Shown: in pieces, positions 48,211-57,040 of the stretch | How positions within the stretch are numbered: the stretch's first letter is position 1 | Layout of the letters: each line of letters starts with the position of its first letter | Source: JAUQQI01 sp040289115 | Lineage (GTDB): Bacteria > Chloroflexota > Dehalococcoidia > JAUQQI01 | Direction: 5' to 3' | Assembly (NCBI GenBank): GCA_040289115.1 | Contig: PSKS01000002.1 | Location: forward strand, 1 to 64,000 | DNA length: 64,000 nt | Notes under the pieces: model-generated | The model's database searches: none | The model's input: the letters and a program-made list of their open reading frames with translations, nothing else | What the model was told of the DNA's origin: nothing | Position numbers and translations under genes: made by a program

Positions 48211-49505
48211 TTAAGAAATCCCTCGTAGCGGCGCATGAGAAGCTGGGCCTCGAACTGCCGCATCGTCTCCAGCACCACGCTCACGACGATGATCAGGCCG
48301 CTACTGCTAATCTGAAGGGCCTGAACGTTGGTCACCAGCTGGGCCGGGTATGGAATCACCGCCACGACCCCAAGAAAGAGGGCCCCGGCCCAGGTGATTC
48401 GAACGAGCACCCGGGTAAGGTACTCCTGGGTGGGTCGACCCGGCCGGATGCCCGGAATAAACCCGCCCTGTCGCTGCAGGTGCTCGGCCAGGTTCTGCTG
48501 TTGCCAAATAACCAGCGTGTAAAAGAACGTGAAAGCCACGACCAGGATAAAGTACATGATCCAGTAAAAGATGTTGGCCGGGTCGAAGAACCACTGAACC
48601 GTCCGGGCCACGTTCCGTAACCACTCAGGTTCGGCGAAGACGAAGTAGCTGGCAATTGTCCCCGGCAGGAGCATTATCGAGACGGCAAAGATGAGGGGTA
48701 TCATCCCGGCCATGTTCACCCGCAGGGGGATGTGGGTGGACGCACCCCCGTAGAGCCGCCCACCCCGGACCCGGCGGGCGTACTGGACGGGAATCCGCCG
48801 CTGGGCCTCCTGGAAGAAAACAATGGTGGCCACGGTAAGGACCCCGATGACGCCGAAGGCTAGCAGGCCCAAAAGCTGGTCGGTAGCCAGCAGCGACCGG
48901 CCCACCAGCTGGGGCAGGGAAGCCACGATTCCGCCGAAGATGATTATGGACACCCCGTTGCCGATGCCGTGCTGGGTGATGAGCTGTCCTAGCCAGACCA
49001 AAAGCATCGTCCCGGCCGTGAGGGTTATCACCGCCGAGAGGGTGGGCAGCAAGGCCTCCCCCGTAAACCCCACCTGTCGGACCAGCGACGTCGACTGGTT
49101 ATGCAGGACGACCAGCTGGCCATAACCCTGGAGGGCGGCCAGCGGGATCGTAAGCAGGTAGGTGTACTGGTTGATGCGGCTGCGCCCGTACTCCCCTTCT
49201 TTTGATAGGGCCTCTAGCTGGGGGATAAGGGGAATAAGCAGCTGCATCACGATGGAGGCTGTAATATAGGGGTAAACCCCCATTGCGGCGATGCTGAAGT
49301 TGCGCATGGCCCCCCCGCTAAAGAGGTCGAGCATGCCTAAGAGGGGGCTGGTCTGAAATAGTTGCTGCATCGCCCGGACGTCCACCCCGGGCAAGGGAAT
49401 GTGGGCGATGAACCGAAAGATTATTAAAATAATAAAAGTAAAAATAAGCCGCTGCCGGAGGTCCGGCAGGCGCAGGGCGGCCAGTACCGCCTCGAGGAGC
49501 TGCAT
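48207..49505 (-). CDS. secY: SecY protein-translocase subunit
   Basis: 432 residues with ten hydrophobic segments, the channel of the Sec translocon. Seen: FIAHIPLPGVDVRAMQQLF, DLFSGGAMRNFSIAAMGVYP, and the loop GGRLYGGASTHIPLRVNMAG. Located between rplO and adk as usual. Confidence 0.97.
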   Translation of the reverse strand: MQLLEAVLAALRLPDLRQRLIFTFIILIIFRFIAHIPLPGVDVRAMQQLFQTSPLLGMLDLFSGGAMRNFSIAAMGVYPYITASIVMQLLIPLIPQLEALSKEGEYGRSRINQYTYLLTIPLAALQGYGQLVVLHNQSTSLVRQVGFTGEALLPTLSAVITLTAGTMLLVWLGQLITQHGIGNGVSIIIFGGIVASLPQLVGRSLLATDQLLGLLAFGVIGVLTVATIVFFQEAQRRIPVQYARRVRGGRLYGGASTHIPLRVNMAGMIPLIFAVSIMLLPGTIASYFVFAEPEWLRNVARTVQWFFDPANIFYWIMYFILVVAFTFFYTLVIWQQQNLAEHLQRQGGFIPGIRPGRPTQEYLTRVLVRITWAGALFLGVVAVIPYPAQLVTNVQALQISSSGLIIVVSVVLETMRQFEAQLLMRRYEGFLK

Positions 49506-49508
49506 CCT

Positions 49509-49967
49509 TTAGCCCCCTGGCCCCAACTCTTCGGCCCGTCCGCCTGCGGCTTCAATCTTGGCCCGGGCCGCGGCCGAGAACCTGTGGGCCTGGACCACCA
49601 GCGGCCGGTCAAGGTCGCCGTCCCCCAGCACCTTCACCGGCAGCTCAGCCTTCACCAGGCCCGCGGCCCGCAGAAGCTCCGGTGTGACCACGGTGTTTGG
49701 TTCGAACCGGCGCAGGTCCCTGACGTTCACCTCGGCGTACTCCACCGGGTAAATCGGTCCCCGGAAGTCCCAGCCCCGATACTTGGGTGCCCGGTTGGCG
49801 CGGAAGCTCATACCCCGAAAGTGGGGCGGGATGTTGTCCCCGGACCGAACCTTCTGCCCCTTTATGCCCTTTCCGGCGTAGGAGCCCTGCCCGGCCGCAT
49901 CCCCCCGGCCGACCCGTTTGCGGGACCGGCGGGAGCCGGGTGCCGGCTTAAGGTCATGGATCCTCAC
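49509..49967 (-). CDS. rplO: 50S ribosomal protein L15
   Basis: 152 residues: MRIHDLKPAPGSRRSRKRVG, the Gly-rich GRGDAAGQGSYAGKGIKGQK, and a folded C-terminal half. It overlaps the rpmD end by 14 bp. Confidence 0.97.
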   Translation of the reverse strand: MRIHDLKPAPGSRRSRKRVGRGDAAGQGSYAGKGIKGQKVRSGDNIPPHFRGMSFRANRAPKYRGWDFRGPIYPVEYAEVNVRDLRRFEPNTVVTPELLRAAGLVKAELPVKVLGDGDLDRPLVVQAHRFSAAARAKIEAAGGRAEELGPGG

Positions 49968-50145
49968 GTATCTCCTCCACCTTCAGCAGATATCTGACCT
50001 GGTCCACCATTCCTCGAATTTCCGGCCGGTCCTCGTGGATTACGCTCTGGTGGAGCCGCCGGAGGCCCAGGGCCCGGATCGTCCGCCGGTGGCGCTCAGG
50101 GTGGCCGATGACGCTGCGCACCAGGGTAACCTTAAGCTTGCCCAT
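49954..50145 (-). CDS. rpmD: 50S ribosomal protein L30
   Basis: 63 residues: KLKVTLVRSVIGHPERHRRT, then ALGLRRLHQSV and GMVDQVRYLLKVEEI, the standard L30 pattern. One base separates it from rpsE. Confidence 0.96.
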   Translation of the reverse strand: MGKLKVTLVRSVIGHPERHRRTIRALGLRRLHQSVIHEDRPEIRGMVDQVRYLLKVEEIREDP

Positions 50146-50146
50146 C

Positions 50147-50677
50147 TCAGGTCTGCCCTCCCGGCACGTAGACCTTCAGGGGCTTGCCCCGCTTTTCGGA
50201 CTCCTGCTCGGGGTCCTTTAGCATCCGGAGGCCCTTTAGGGTCGCCTGGGCCACGTTGATGGGATTGCGGCTCCCCAGGGACTTGCTCAGGATATCCTTA
50301 ACACCGGCCAGCTCCACCACGGCCCGAACCGGCCCGCCGGCGATCACACCGGTGCCCGGGGCGGCTGGCTTCAGCAGGACCTGCGAGGCCTTGAACTTGG
50401 AAACGACCGCGTGGGGGATGGTCGTCCCGACAATAGGAACCTTAATCAGGTTCTTTTTGGCCCTTTCTATCCCCTTGCGGATGGCCTCAGGAACCTCCCG
50501 GGCCTTGCCCAGGCCGACCCCCACATGCCCCTGCCCGTCGCCGACAACGACGAGGGCGCTGAAGCTGAAATGGCGGCCACCTTTAACCACCTTGGCCACC
50601 CGCCGAATATGAACAACCCTTTCCTGAAGCTGGAGCCCCTCCGGGTTTATACGCTCTTCAGCCGGGATCTCCACCAT
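50147..50677 (-). CDS. rpsE: 30S ribosomal protein S5
   Basis: 176 residues with RVAKVVKGGRHFSFSALVVV, GLGKAREVPEAIRKGIERAK and PGTGVIAGGPVRAV. Involved in decoding fidelity. Confidence 0.97.
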   Translation of the reverse strand: MVEIPAEERINPEGLQLQERVVHIRRVAKVVKGGRHFSFSALVVVGDGQGHVGVGLGKAREVPEAIRKGIERAKKNLIKVPIVGTTIPHAVVSKFKASQVLLKPAAPGTGVIAGGPVRAVVELAGVKDILSKSLGSRNPINVAQATLKGLRMLKDPEQESEKRGKPLKVYVPGGQT

Positions 50678-50690
50678 TTGTGTTCACCAC

Positions 50691-51056
50691 CTAAAATTGT
50701 AATCCGGCGGCCCGGGCCCCATCGGCCAGGGCCTTTACCCGGCCGTGGTATTTAAAGCCGCCCCGGTCGAAGACGACCCGGGTTATGCCGGCGGCCAGCG
50801 CCCGCCGCCCCAGCACCTCCCCGACTACCCGGGCCGCGTCCGTCTTCCGCAAACCCTCAACCTTCTCCCGGATTTCCGGGTCCAAAGTGGAAGCCGAAAC
50901 CAGGGTGTGGCCCCGGACGTCGTCAATTATCTGGGCGTAAATGTGATTCAGGCTCCGGAAAACGGCCAGCCGGGGCCGGTCTGGGGTTCCGAAGACCTTT
51001 TTTCGGACCCGCAGGTGCCGCCGCAGCCGCCGCTCCCGGGGGGTTAGCTTGGCCAT
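50691..51056 (-). CDS. rplR: 50S ribosomal protein L18
   Basis: 121 residues: RLRRHLRVRKKVFGTPDRPR, LAVFRSLNHIYAQIIDD and VVFDRGGFKYHGRVKALADG. Binds 5S rRNA. Confidence 0.97.
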   Translation of the reverse strand: MAKLTPRERRLRRHLRVRKKVFGTPDRPRLAVFRSLNHIYAQIIDDVRGHTLVSASTLDPEIREKVEGLRKTDAARVVGEVLGRRALAAGITRVVFDRGGFKYHGRVKALADGARAAGLQF

Positions 51057-51057
51057 T

Positions 51058-51621
51058 TTAGCGCTTCCTACCTCCCGCCTTACCGGCCTTGCCCGCCTTG
51101 CCGGCCTTCAACCGGACCTCTTCGCCCGTGTAGCGGATGCCCTTGCCCTTGTAGGGATCCGGCGGCCGAATGGCCCGGACCTCGGCCGCAAACTGGCCGA
51201 CAAGCTGTTTATCAGTTCCCGAAATGACAATCCGGTTCGTCCCCTCAACCGCCACTTCGATCCCTGGCGGCGGGGTCAATTCCACCGGGTGGGAGAAGCC
51301 CACCTGCAGAACCAGCTTGTTGCCTACCTTCTGGGCCCGGTAGCCGACCCCCACCAAATCCAGGCTCTTCGAAAATCCCTTGGTAACCCCCTCCACCATG
51401 TTGGCGATCAGGGTCCGGCTAAGCCCATGCAGGGCCCGGTGCTGGCGGAGGTCCGACTGCCGATCCACCACAATCTTGCCGTCCTCAACCCGGACGCTTA
51501 TGGCCGGGTGAAGCTGTCGGCTTAAGGTGCCCTTCGGGCCCGAAATCGTCACGGTGTGGTCGCTTACGGCAACGTTTACCCCCGGCGGGATAACTATGGG
51601 CTGTCGGCCGATCCGGGACAT
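51058..51621 (-). CDS. rplF: 50S ribosomal protein L6 with a KAG-repeat tail
   Basis: 187 residues: SRIGRQPIVIPPGVNVAVSD, ANMVEGVTKGFSKSLDLVGV and IRPPDPYKGKGIRYTGEEV. The C-terminus is a low-complexity basic repeat (KAGKAGKAGKAGG), longer than usual; it probably lies in the ribosome surface or is tolerated. Confidence 0.97.
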   Translation of the reverse strand: MSRIGRQPIVIPPGVNVAVSDHTVTISGPKGTLSRQLHPAISVRVEDGKIVVDRQSDLRQHRALHGLSRTLIANMVEGVTKGFSKSLDLVGVGYRAQKVGNKLVLQVGFSHPVELTPPPGIEVAVEGTNRIVISGTDKQLVGQFAAEVRAIRPPDPYKGKGIRYTGEEVRLKAGKAGKAGKAGGRKR

Positions 51622-51636
51622 GTCAGATCACCCCTT

Positions 51637-52029
51637 TTACCAAACATAGGCGATAACCTCGCCCCCGAGCCGCCGCCGCCAGGCCTCCTGCCCGGTCATC
51701 ACCCCCTGAGGGGTCGAGATGATGGCGATCCCCAGCCCCCCATACACCCGGGGGATCTCCGACCGCTGCACGTACACCCTGAGACCAGGCTTGCTCACCC
51801 GCTTAAGGCCGGTGATAACCGGTTCCTTCTTGCCCGTATACTTGAGGTGAATCCGCAACATCCGGCGCGGCCCCTCCTGGTAAACCTCATAGTCTTTAAT
51901 AAAGCCCTCTTCTTTCAGGATACGGGCGATGGCAATTTTCATCTTGGAGGCCGGCACCGTCACCGTCTCGTGCCGGACGGCCACGGCGTTGCGGATTCGA
52001 GTAAGCATGTCGGCAATGGGGTCGGTCAT
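51637..52029 (-). CDS. rpsH: 30S ribosomal protein S8
   Basis: 130 residues from ATG 52029 (MTDPIADMLTRIRNAVAVRH), the conserved family start; the ATG three bases earlier is also possible. The C-terminal half has IPRVYGGLGIAIISTPQGVM. A long upstream extension overlaps rpsN and is not real. Confidence 0.96.
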   Translation of the reverse strand: MTDPIADMLTRIRNAVAVRHETVTVPASKMKIAIARILKEEGFIKDYEVYQEGPRRMLRIHLKYTGKKEPVITGLKRVSKPGLRVYVQRSEIPRVYGGLGIAIISTPQGVMTGQEAWRRRLGGEVIAYVW

Positions 52030-52054
52030 CATCGCAACCACCCGCCTCCTCCTT

Positions 52055-52240
52055 TTACCACGAAGCCTTGCGGACCCCCGGCAGCTCCCCGGCCAGGGCC
52101 TTCTGCCGGAAGCAGATCCGGCAGAGGCCGAACTTCCGGATGTATGCCCGGGGCCGACCGCAGTTGGCACACCGGTTCCGGTGTTGAACCGGGTATTTCG
52201 GCGGCTTCTGCGACTTTACGATCTGAGACGTTCGGGCCAA
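52055..52240 (-). CDS. rpsN: 30S ribosomal protein S14, type Z
   Basis: 61 residues starting at TTG 52240 with AAAGGAGG upstream. The zinc site is complete: CANCGRPRAYIRKFGLCRIC. The short zinc type is typical of Gram-positive and Chloroflexota lineages. Confidence 0.96.
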   Translation of the reverse strand: MARTSQIVKSQKPPKYPVQHRNRCANCGRPRAYIRKFGLCRICFRQKALAGELPGVRKASW

Positions 52241-52257
52241 GGCTTTCCCTACCTCCT

Positions 52258-52869
52258 TTACTGCCTGGCAAAGGGCATGCCCAGGAGCTCGAGGAGGCGC
52301 TTTGCCTCCAGGTCGCTTTTGGCTGTGGTAACGACGGTCACTTCGAGCCCCCGGATCCGGTCGATTTTATCGTAGTCAATTTCGGGGAACACCAGCTGTT
52401 CCCGCAGGCCGATGGAATAGTTCCCCCGACCGTCGAAAGACCGGGGCGAAACCCCACGGAAGTCCCGCTGTCTGGGCAGGACGATATTCATCAGTTTATC
52501 CAGAAAGTGCCACATTCGCTCCCCCCGGAGGGTAACCATCACCCCAATGGGCATCCCCGCCCGCAGCCGGAACTGCGCAATCGACTTCCGGGCCCGGGTC
52601 ACCACCGGGTGCTGGCCGGCGATCAGGCTCAGGTCCCGCACCGCCGAATCTACCGCCCGGGGGTTCTGGACGGCTTCACCCAAGCCGATGTTAAGCACCA
52701 CCTTCTCCAGCCGGGGCACCTCCATTGGGTTTTTGTAACCGAACTCCCGCATCATCGTCGGGACCACCACCTCTTCGTAAAGCTGCTTGAGCCGCGGCTT
52801 GGGCCGGGCTCCGTCCGTCGGCGCCGGAGTTCGGGCCGTCTCTTCGGCGGTGCGCTCCTTCTTAGCCAT
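52258..52869 (-). CDS. rplE: 50S ribosomal protein L5
   Basis: 203 residues: KQLYEEVVVPTMMREFGYKN, VLNIGLGEAVQNP, and RDFRGVSPRSFDGRGNYSIG. The N-terminus is about 25 residues longer than usual and Lys/Thr/Pro-rich. Binds 5S rRNA. Confidence 0.97.
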   Translation of the reverse strand: MAKKERTAEETARTPAPTDGARPKPRLKQLYEEVVVPTMMREFGYKNPMEVPRLEKVVLNIGLGEAVQNPRAVDSAVRDLSLIAGQHPVVTRARKSIAQFRLRAGMPIGVMVTLRGERMWHFLDKLMNIVLPRQRDFRGVSPRSFDGRGNYSIGLREQLVFPEIDYDKIDRIRGLEVTVVTTAKSDLEAKRLLELLGMPFARQ

Positions 52870-53198
52870 CAGTCAACTACCTCGCCGCACTTTTTACAGT
52901 AGCGGACCTTCCGGGGCTTGCCGGCCGCCTCCTGAAGGAAGCGAAAGCCCACCCGCGTTGGCCGGTTACACTTGGGACAGACCAGCATCACCTTGGCGAT
53001 GGGTATGGGCGCCTCTAACTCGATGATTCCGGCCTGTCGCAGTCCTGGCCGGGCCCGGACATGCTTTTTAACGATATTTACCCCCTCGACGACAATCCGG
53101 CCCGCGTCGGGGATAACCCGCAGGACCCGACCCCGCCGGTTCCGGTCCTTGCCCCGCAGCACCTGAACCAGGTCGTTGCGCTTGATCTTAAAGGCCAC
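52869..53198 (-). CDS. rplX: 50S ribosomal protein L24
   Basis: 109 residues. KOW motif near VLRGKDRNRRGRVLRV, VEGVNIVKKHVRARPGLRQA, and a C-terminal zinc-ribbon-like pair CPKC and CKKC. Its start and the L5 start region touch within a base. Confidence 0.97.
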   Translation of the reverse strand: MAFKIKRNDLVQVLRGKDRNRRGRVLRVIPDAGRIVVEGVNIVKKHVRARPGLRQAGIIELEAPIPIAKVMLVCPKCNRPTRVGFRFLQEAAGKPRKVRYCKKCGEVVD

Positions 53199-53201
53199 GG
53201 C

Positions 53202-53570
53202 TTAAACCACCTCCGGCGCCAGGGACACGATCTTGGTGAAGTTTTTGTCCCGCAGCTCCCGGGCCACCGGCCCGAAAATCCGGGTTCCCCGCGGGTTGTT
53301 GCGGTCGGTAAGGATCACCGCGGCGTTATCGTCGAACCGGACGTAGGTGCCGTCCGGCCGCCGGACGGGGAAGGCCGTCCGCACCACCACGGCCCGAACC
53401 ACATCCCCCTCCTTGACGGTCGCCGTCGGGGTGGCTTCCTTTACGGAGGCCACCACCACGTCCCCCACCGACGCATACTTCCGGTTCGAGCCACCAAGGA
53501 CCCTGATAACCATTATCTCTTTGGCACCGGTATTATCGGCGACTTTAAGCCGCGAGTATATCTGCAACAT
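53202..53570 (-). CDS. rplN: 50S ribosomal protein L14
   Basis: 122 residues: MLQIYSRLKVADNTGAKEIM, VRFDDNAAVILTDRNNPRGT and RELRDKNFTKIVSLAPEVV, nearly invariant L14 features. Confidence 0.98.
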   Translation of the reverse strand: MLQIYSRLKVADNTGAKEIMVIRVLGGSNRKYASVGDVVVASVKEATPTATVKEGDVVRAVVVRTAFPVRRPDGTYVRFDDNAAVILTDRNNPRGTRIFGPVARELRDKNFTKIVSLAPEVV

Positions 53571-53573
53571 CTT

Positions 53574-53882
53574 TTAACCCCCTTCGGGAACCACCTCTTC
53601 CGTCGAGACAGCCCCCTCGGTTAGACCGGCCATCTCCTCATGGCCCAAAACCTCCACAACCCGCCAGCGCTTCGTCCGGGAGAGGGGCCGGGTCTCAACG
53701 ATCCTTACCACATCCCCGACTCGGCAGCGGTTCTCCTCGTCGTGAGCAGCGTATTTCTTAGTCTTGCGCACCAGCTTTTTGTAAAGCGGGTGCCGCCGGT
53801 AGCTTTCAACCGCCACAATGACGGTCTTGTTCATCTTATCGCTCACCACCCGGCCCACCAGAACCTTCCGATTCTGCTTCAC
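53574..53882 (-). CDS. rpsQ: 30S ribosomal protein S17
   Basis: 102 residues with VLVGRVVSDKMNKTVIVAVE, YAAHDEENRCRVGDVVRIVE and TRPLSRTKRWRVVEVL. A 15-20 residue acidic tail (TEEVVPEGG) extends beyond the common length. Confidence 0.97.
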   Translation of the reverse strand: MKQNRKVLVGRVVSDKMNKTVIVAVESYRRHPLYKKLVRKTKKYAAHDEENRCRVGDVVRIVETRPLSRTKRWRVVEVLGHEEMAGLTEGAVSTEEVVPEGG

Positions 53883-54085
53883 AGAACCCCCTCCTTTTCC
53901 CGAAGCACCGTCAGGATCCGGGCGATACGCCGCCGAACCTTCTGCAGCTCGGCGGTGTTTTCCAGCTGGCGGGTGGCGTGCCTGAAGCGCAGGTTGAAAA
54001 GCTCCTGCCTGGCCTCCCCCAGCCGCTGCCGGAGTTCGGCCGGCCCCAATTGCCTTAACTGCTTAAGTTCTTCCCGGACCTTCAT
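53879..54085 (-). CDS. rpmC: 50S ribosomal protein L29
   Basis: 68 residues, two helices, with RQRLGEARQELFNLRFRHAT and the end RRRIARILTVLREKE. It overlaps rpsQ by 4 bp. Confidence 0.96.
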   Translation of the reverse strand: MKVREELKQLRQLGPAELRQRLGEARQELFNLRFRHATRQLENTAELQKVRRRIARILTVLREKEGVL

Positions 54086-54088
54086 GGC

Positions 54089-54511
54089 TCAGGCCTCGGC
54101 CAGCTCGGCCTTAGTTACAATCTGAGTCTCCACCGGCAGCTTATGGCTTGCTAACCGCAGGGCCTCCCGGGCGACCTCCTCCCGGACCCCCGCCAGCTCG
54201 AAGAGGATTCGGCCCGGCTTGACCACGGCCACCCACTCCTCAACGCTGCCTTTGCCGCTCCCCATCCGGGTCTCAGCCGGCTTTTTGGTCACCGGCTTAT
54301 CCGGGAATATCCGAATCCAGACCTTGCCGCCCCGCTTGATGTGGTGGGTGATGGCCCGCCGGGCGGCCTCGATCTGCCGGGCCGTCACCCAGCCCGGGCT
54401 GAGGGCTTGGAGGCCGAACTCTCCGAAGGCAACCGTATTGCCCCGGGTTGCAACCCCCGTCATCCGGCCCCGCTGCTGCTTGCGGTATTTGACACGCCTT
54501 GGCTGAAGCAT
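54089..54511 (-). CDS. rplP: 50S ribosomal protein L16
   Basis: 140 residues: MLQPRRVKYRKQQRGRMTG, RRAITHHIKRGGKVWIRIFP and KPAETRMGSGKGSVEEWVAV. It starts 2 bp after rpsC. Confidence 0.98.
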   Translation of the reverse strand: MLQPRRVKYRKQQRGRMTGVATRGNTVAFGEFGLQALSPGWVTARQIEAARRAITHHIKRGGKVWIRIFPDKPVTKKPAETRMGSGKGSVEEWVAVVKPGRILFELAGVREEVAREALRLASHKLPVETQIVTKAELAEA

Positions 54512-54513
54512 CT

Positions 54514-55251
54514 TTATCCCTCTTCCTCCATCAGGACCGCCGCCTCGGGCTCGGCCGCCTCAACCCCTTCGGCCACCGGGAGCTGGGCCCGGGCGAAGCG
54601 CTCCTCCTCCGGCCGCTCGGGCCAGATGTCGCCCTTATAGATCCAGACTTTAACCCCAATCCGGCCGTAGGTGGTGAGGGCCTCGGCCGTCCCGTAATCG
54701 ATGTCGGCCCGGATCGTCTGCAGGGGCACCCGACCGGCCCGCTCGGTGTCTTTCCGCTTCATTTCGGCCCCACCCAATCGGCCGGCAACGGTTATTTTGA
54801 TGCCCATGGCCCCCCGCTGAAGGGCCCGCTGAACGGCCTGCTTCATCGCCCGCTTATGGGAGACCCGCCGTTCGATCTGTTCGGCGATGGTCCGGGCGAC
54901 CAGGGGCGCCTCCAGCTCGGGCACCCGCACCTCGTGGATCACCAGCCGGATGCGCTTGCCAGTCCGCTCCTCCAGGAGGTGGCGCAGCTCTTCCACCTTC
55001 TGCCCGCCCCGGCCAATGGCCACCCCGGGCCGGGCCGTGTGAATGGTAACCACCACCTCGTTAGGCGGCTTGCGGTCGATCTCAACCCGGGAAACCGCCG
55101 CGTCCGCCAGGCGCTCAAAGATGACGTTGCGAATGAGCATGTCCTCCCGGACCAGGGCGGCGTAATCGCTGTCCCGGGCCGCAAACCAGTGCGTCTGCCA
55201 GTCCTTATTTATCCCCAGCCGAAAGCCGGTCGGGTGAACTTTCTGACCCAA
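54514..55251 (-). CDS. rpsC: 30S ribosomal protein S3
   Basis: 245 residues: MGQKVHPTGFRLGINKDWQT, the KH domain GVAIGRGGQKVEELRHLLEE, and the C-terminal GRIGVKVWIYKGDIWPE. The acidic extension at the end is long. Confidence 0.98.
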   Translation of the reverse strand: MGQKVHPTGFRLGINKDWQTHWFAARDSDYAALVREDMLIRNVIFERLADAAVSRVEIDRKPPNEVVVTIHTARPGVAIGRGGQKVEELRHLLEERTGKRIRLVIHEVRVPELEAPLVARTIAEQIERRVSHKRAMKQAVQRALQRGAMGIKITVAGRLGGAEMKRKDTERAGRVPLQTIRADIDYGTAEALTTYGRIGVKVWIYKGDIWPERPEEERFARAQLPVAEGVEAAEPEAAVLMEEEG

Positions 55252-55590
55252 TTACGCCTCCTTCGACTCTAGGACCACGGTGATGTGACTGGTCCGCTTC
55301 AGGATCGGCTTAACCCGACCCCTGGGTCCGGCCCGCCAGCGCTTGAGGCGGGGCCCCTCGTCGGCCACGGCCTTTACGACCCGAAGCTCGTCGGCCGGAA
55401 TTTGGTAGTTATTTTCGGCGTTGGCGATGGCCGACTTCAGCACCTTGGCCACCAGACGGGCCGCCTTGTTGGGCAGAAACTCCAGGGTTGCCATGGCCCG
55501 CTCGGCCGGCTGACCGACGATGAGCCGGAGCACCGGCCGGGCCTTAATAGGCGAGATCCGCAGGTAGCGGGCGGTTGCGCTGACTCGCAT
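55252..55590 (-). CDS. rplV: 50S ribosomal protein L22
   Basis: 112 residues from ATG 55590 (MRVSATARYLRISPIKARPV); the frame continues 27 residues upstream into rpsS but those are not conserved. The tunnel-lining loop RWRAGPRGRVKPILKRTSHI is present. Confidence 0.97.
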   Translation of the reverse strand: MRVSATARYLRISPIKARPVLRLIVGQPAERAMATLEFLPNKAARLVAKVLKSAIANAENNYQIPADELRVVKAVADEGPRLKRWRAGPRGRVKPILKRTSHITVVLESKEA

Positions 55591-55600
55591 CGGCTCCCAC

Positions 55601-55891
55601 CTACCTTCGTCTGACCTGGGTGGTCCGCTCCGACTTGGCCTCGTGGCCCCGGAACGTGCGGGTCGGCGCAAATTCGCCCAGTCGGTGGCCCACCATCGCC
55701 TCGGTTATGTAGATGGGCACGTGGCGGCGCCCGTCGTGGACGGCGATAGTGTGGCCCACCATGAGTGGAATTATCACCGAGTCCCGCGACCAGGTCTTTA
55801 TAACCGCCCTCTGCCCGGTCTGGTTCATTTTGAGAATCTTTTTAATCAGTTTCGGGTCGACATATGGGCCTTTCTTCGTGGACCTAGACAT
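55601..55891 (-). CDS. rpsS: 30S ribosomal protein S19
   Basis: 96 residues: MSRSTKKGPYVDPKLIKKIL, SRDSVIIPLMVGHTIAVHDG and HRLGEFAPTRTFRGH. Confidence 0.98.
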   Translation of the reverse strand: MSRSTKKGPYVDPKLIKKILKMNQTGQRAVIKTWSRDSVIIPLMVGHTIAVHDGRRHVPIYITEAMVGHRLGEFAPTRTFRGHEAKSERTTQVRRR

Positions 55892-55896
55892 GGTCG

Positions 55897-56730
55897 CTAA
55901 CCCTTCTTTTCACGCCGTCGGATTATATACTTGTCGGTCCACTCCCGGCGGCGGGTCTTCACACCCCGCGCCGGCTTGCCCCAAGGGGTCTTCGGCCCCG
56001 GCAGGCCGATGGGCGCCCGCCCCTCACCGCCACCGTGGGGGTGATCCCGAGGCGACATCGCCGAGCCCCGCACCGCCGGCCGCCAGCCCAGCCACCGCCG
56101 CCGGCCGGCCTTCCCCAGGTTGATGAGTTCGTGTTCTGGGTTGCTTACCTGCCCGATAGTGGCCATGCACTCGAGGCGCACCCGCCGGACCTCCCCGGAA
56201 GCCAGCCGGATGGTGGCGTAGTCGCCCTCCTTGGCCAGCAGCTGGGCCGAGGTTCCGGCCGCCCGGGCGATCTGACCGCCCCGGCCGGGGATGAGCTCAA
56301 TATTGTGAATCACGGTCCCCACCGGGATGTTCCGCAGGGGGAGGGCATTGCCCACCTTGATCTCGGCGTCGGGTCCGGACATAACCGTGTCCCCGACCTG
56401 AAGGCCCTGCGGGGCGATAATATACCGCTTTTCGCCGTCGGCGTAGTGCAGCAGGGCGATCCGGGCCGAGCGGTTGGGGTCGTACTCGATGGCCGCTACC
56501 CGGGCCGGAATGCCCCACTTATCCCGCTTAAAGTCGATGATCCGGTAAAGCCGCTTGTGGCCGCCGCCCCGATGCCGGACGGTAACCCGGCCCTGGTGAT
56601 TGCGACCGGCGCGCTTTTTAAGCGGCTCTACCAAGGACTTTTCCGGTTCGGTCTTGGTTATCTCCGAAAAATCGTAGCCAGTCATCCCCCGGACACCGGG
56701 GGAGGTTGGCTTGTAAGTCTTAATCCCCAT
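55897..56730 (-). CDS. rplB: 50S ribosomal protein L2
   Basis: 277 residues: MGIKTYKPTSPGVRGMTGYD, GRNHQGRVTVRHRGGGHKR, and the peptidyl-transferase-centre His in MSPRDHPHGGGEGRAPIGLP. Confidence 0.98.
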   Translation of the reverse strand: MGIKTYKPTSPGVRGMTGYDFSEITKTEPEKSLVEPLKKRAGRNHQGRVTVRHRGGGHKRLYRIIDFKRDKWGIPARVAAIEYDPNRSARIALLHYADGEKRYIIAPQGLQVGDTVMSGPDAEIKVGNALPLRNIPVGTVIHNIELIPGRGGQIARAAGTSAQLLAKEGDYATIRLASGEVRRVRLECMATIGQVSNPEHELINLGKAGRRRWLGWRPAVRGSAMSPRDHPHGGGEGRAPIGLPGPKTPWGKPARGVKTRRREWTDKYIIRRREKKG

Positions 56731-56741
56731 CCTTTAACTCC

Positions 56742-57038
56742 TTACACACCCTCAAAGAGGTCGATCCGGTGCCCTGGCTTGAGGGTGACGACCGCCTTCT
56801 TCCAGGGCGAGGTCCGCCCCCGGCTTCGCCCAACCCGGCGGACCTTGCCTTTCACCCACATGGTATTTACGGCCGCCACCTCCACGTTGAAAGCTCGCTC
56901 CACCGCCTCCTTAATCTGCAACTTGTTTGCTTCCGGATGGACCTCGAATACGTACTTGTTACCCTCGCCGGCCAGGGTCGTCGTCTTCTCGGTGATAATG
57001 GGCCTACGCAGAACTTCAAGCAGGGGCACCTCGGCCAT
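56742..57038 (-). CDS. rplW: 50S ribosomal protein L23
   Basis: 98 residues: LLEVLRRPIITEKTTTLAGE, NKYVFEVHPEANKLQIKEAV and KKAVVTLKPGHRIDLFEGV. Sits at the tunnel exit and binds trigger factor and SRP. Confidence 0.97.
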   Translation of the reverse strand: MAEVPLLEVLRRPIITEKTTTLAGEGNKYVFEVHPEANKLQIKEAVERAFNVEVAAVNTMWVKGKVRRVGRSRGRTSPWKKAVVTLKPGHRIDLFEGV

Positions 57039-57040
57039 GG

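Noticed and set aside
51058..51100. KAG repeats at the end of L6 as a possible frameshift artefact
   Set aside because: The frame is intact to its stop and basic low-complexity tails occur in L6 of high-GC bacteria.
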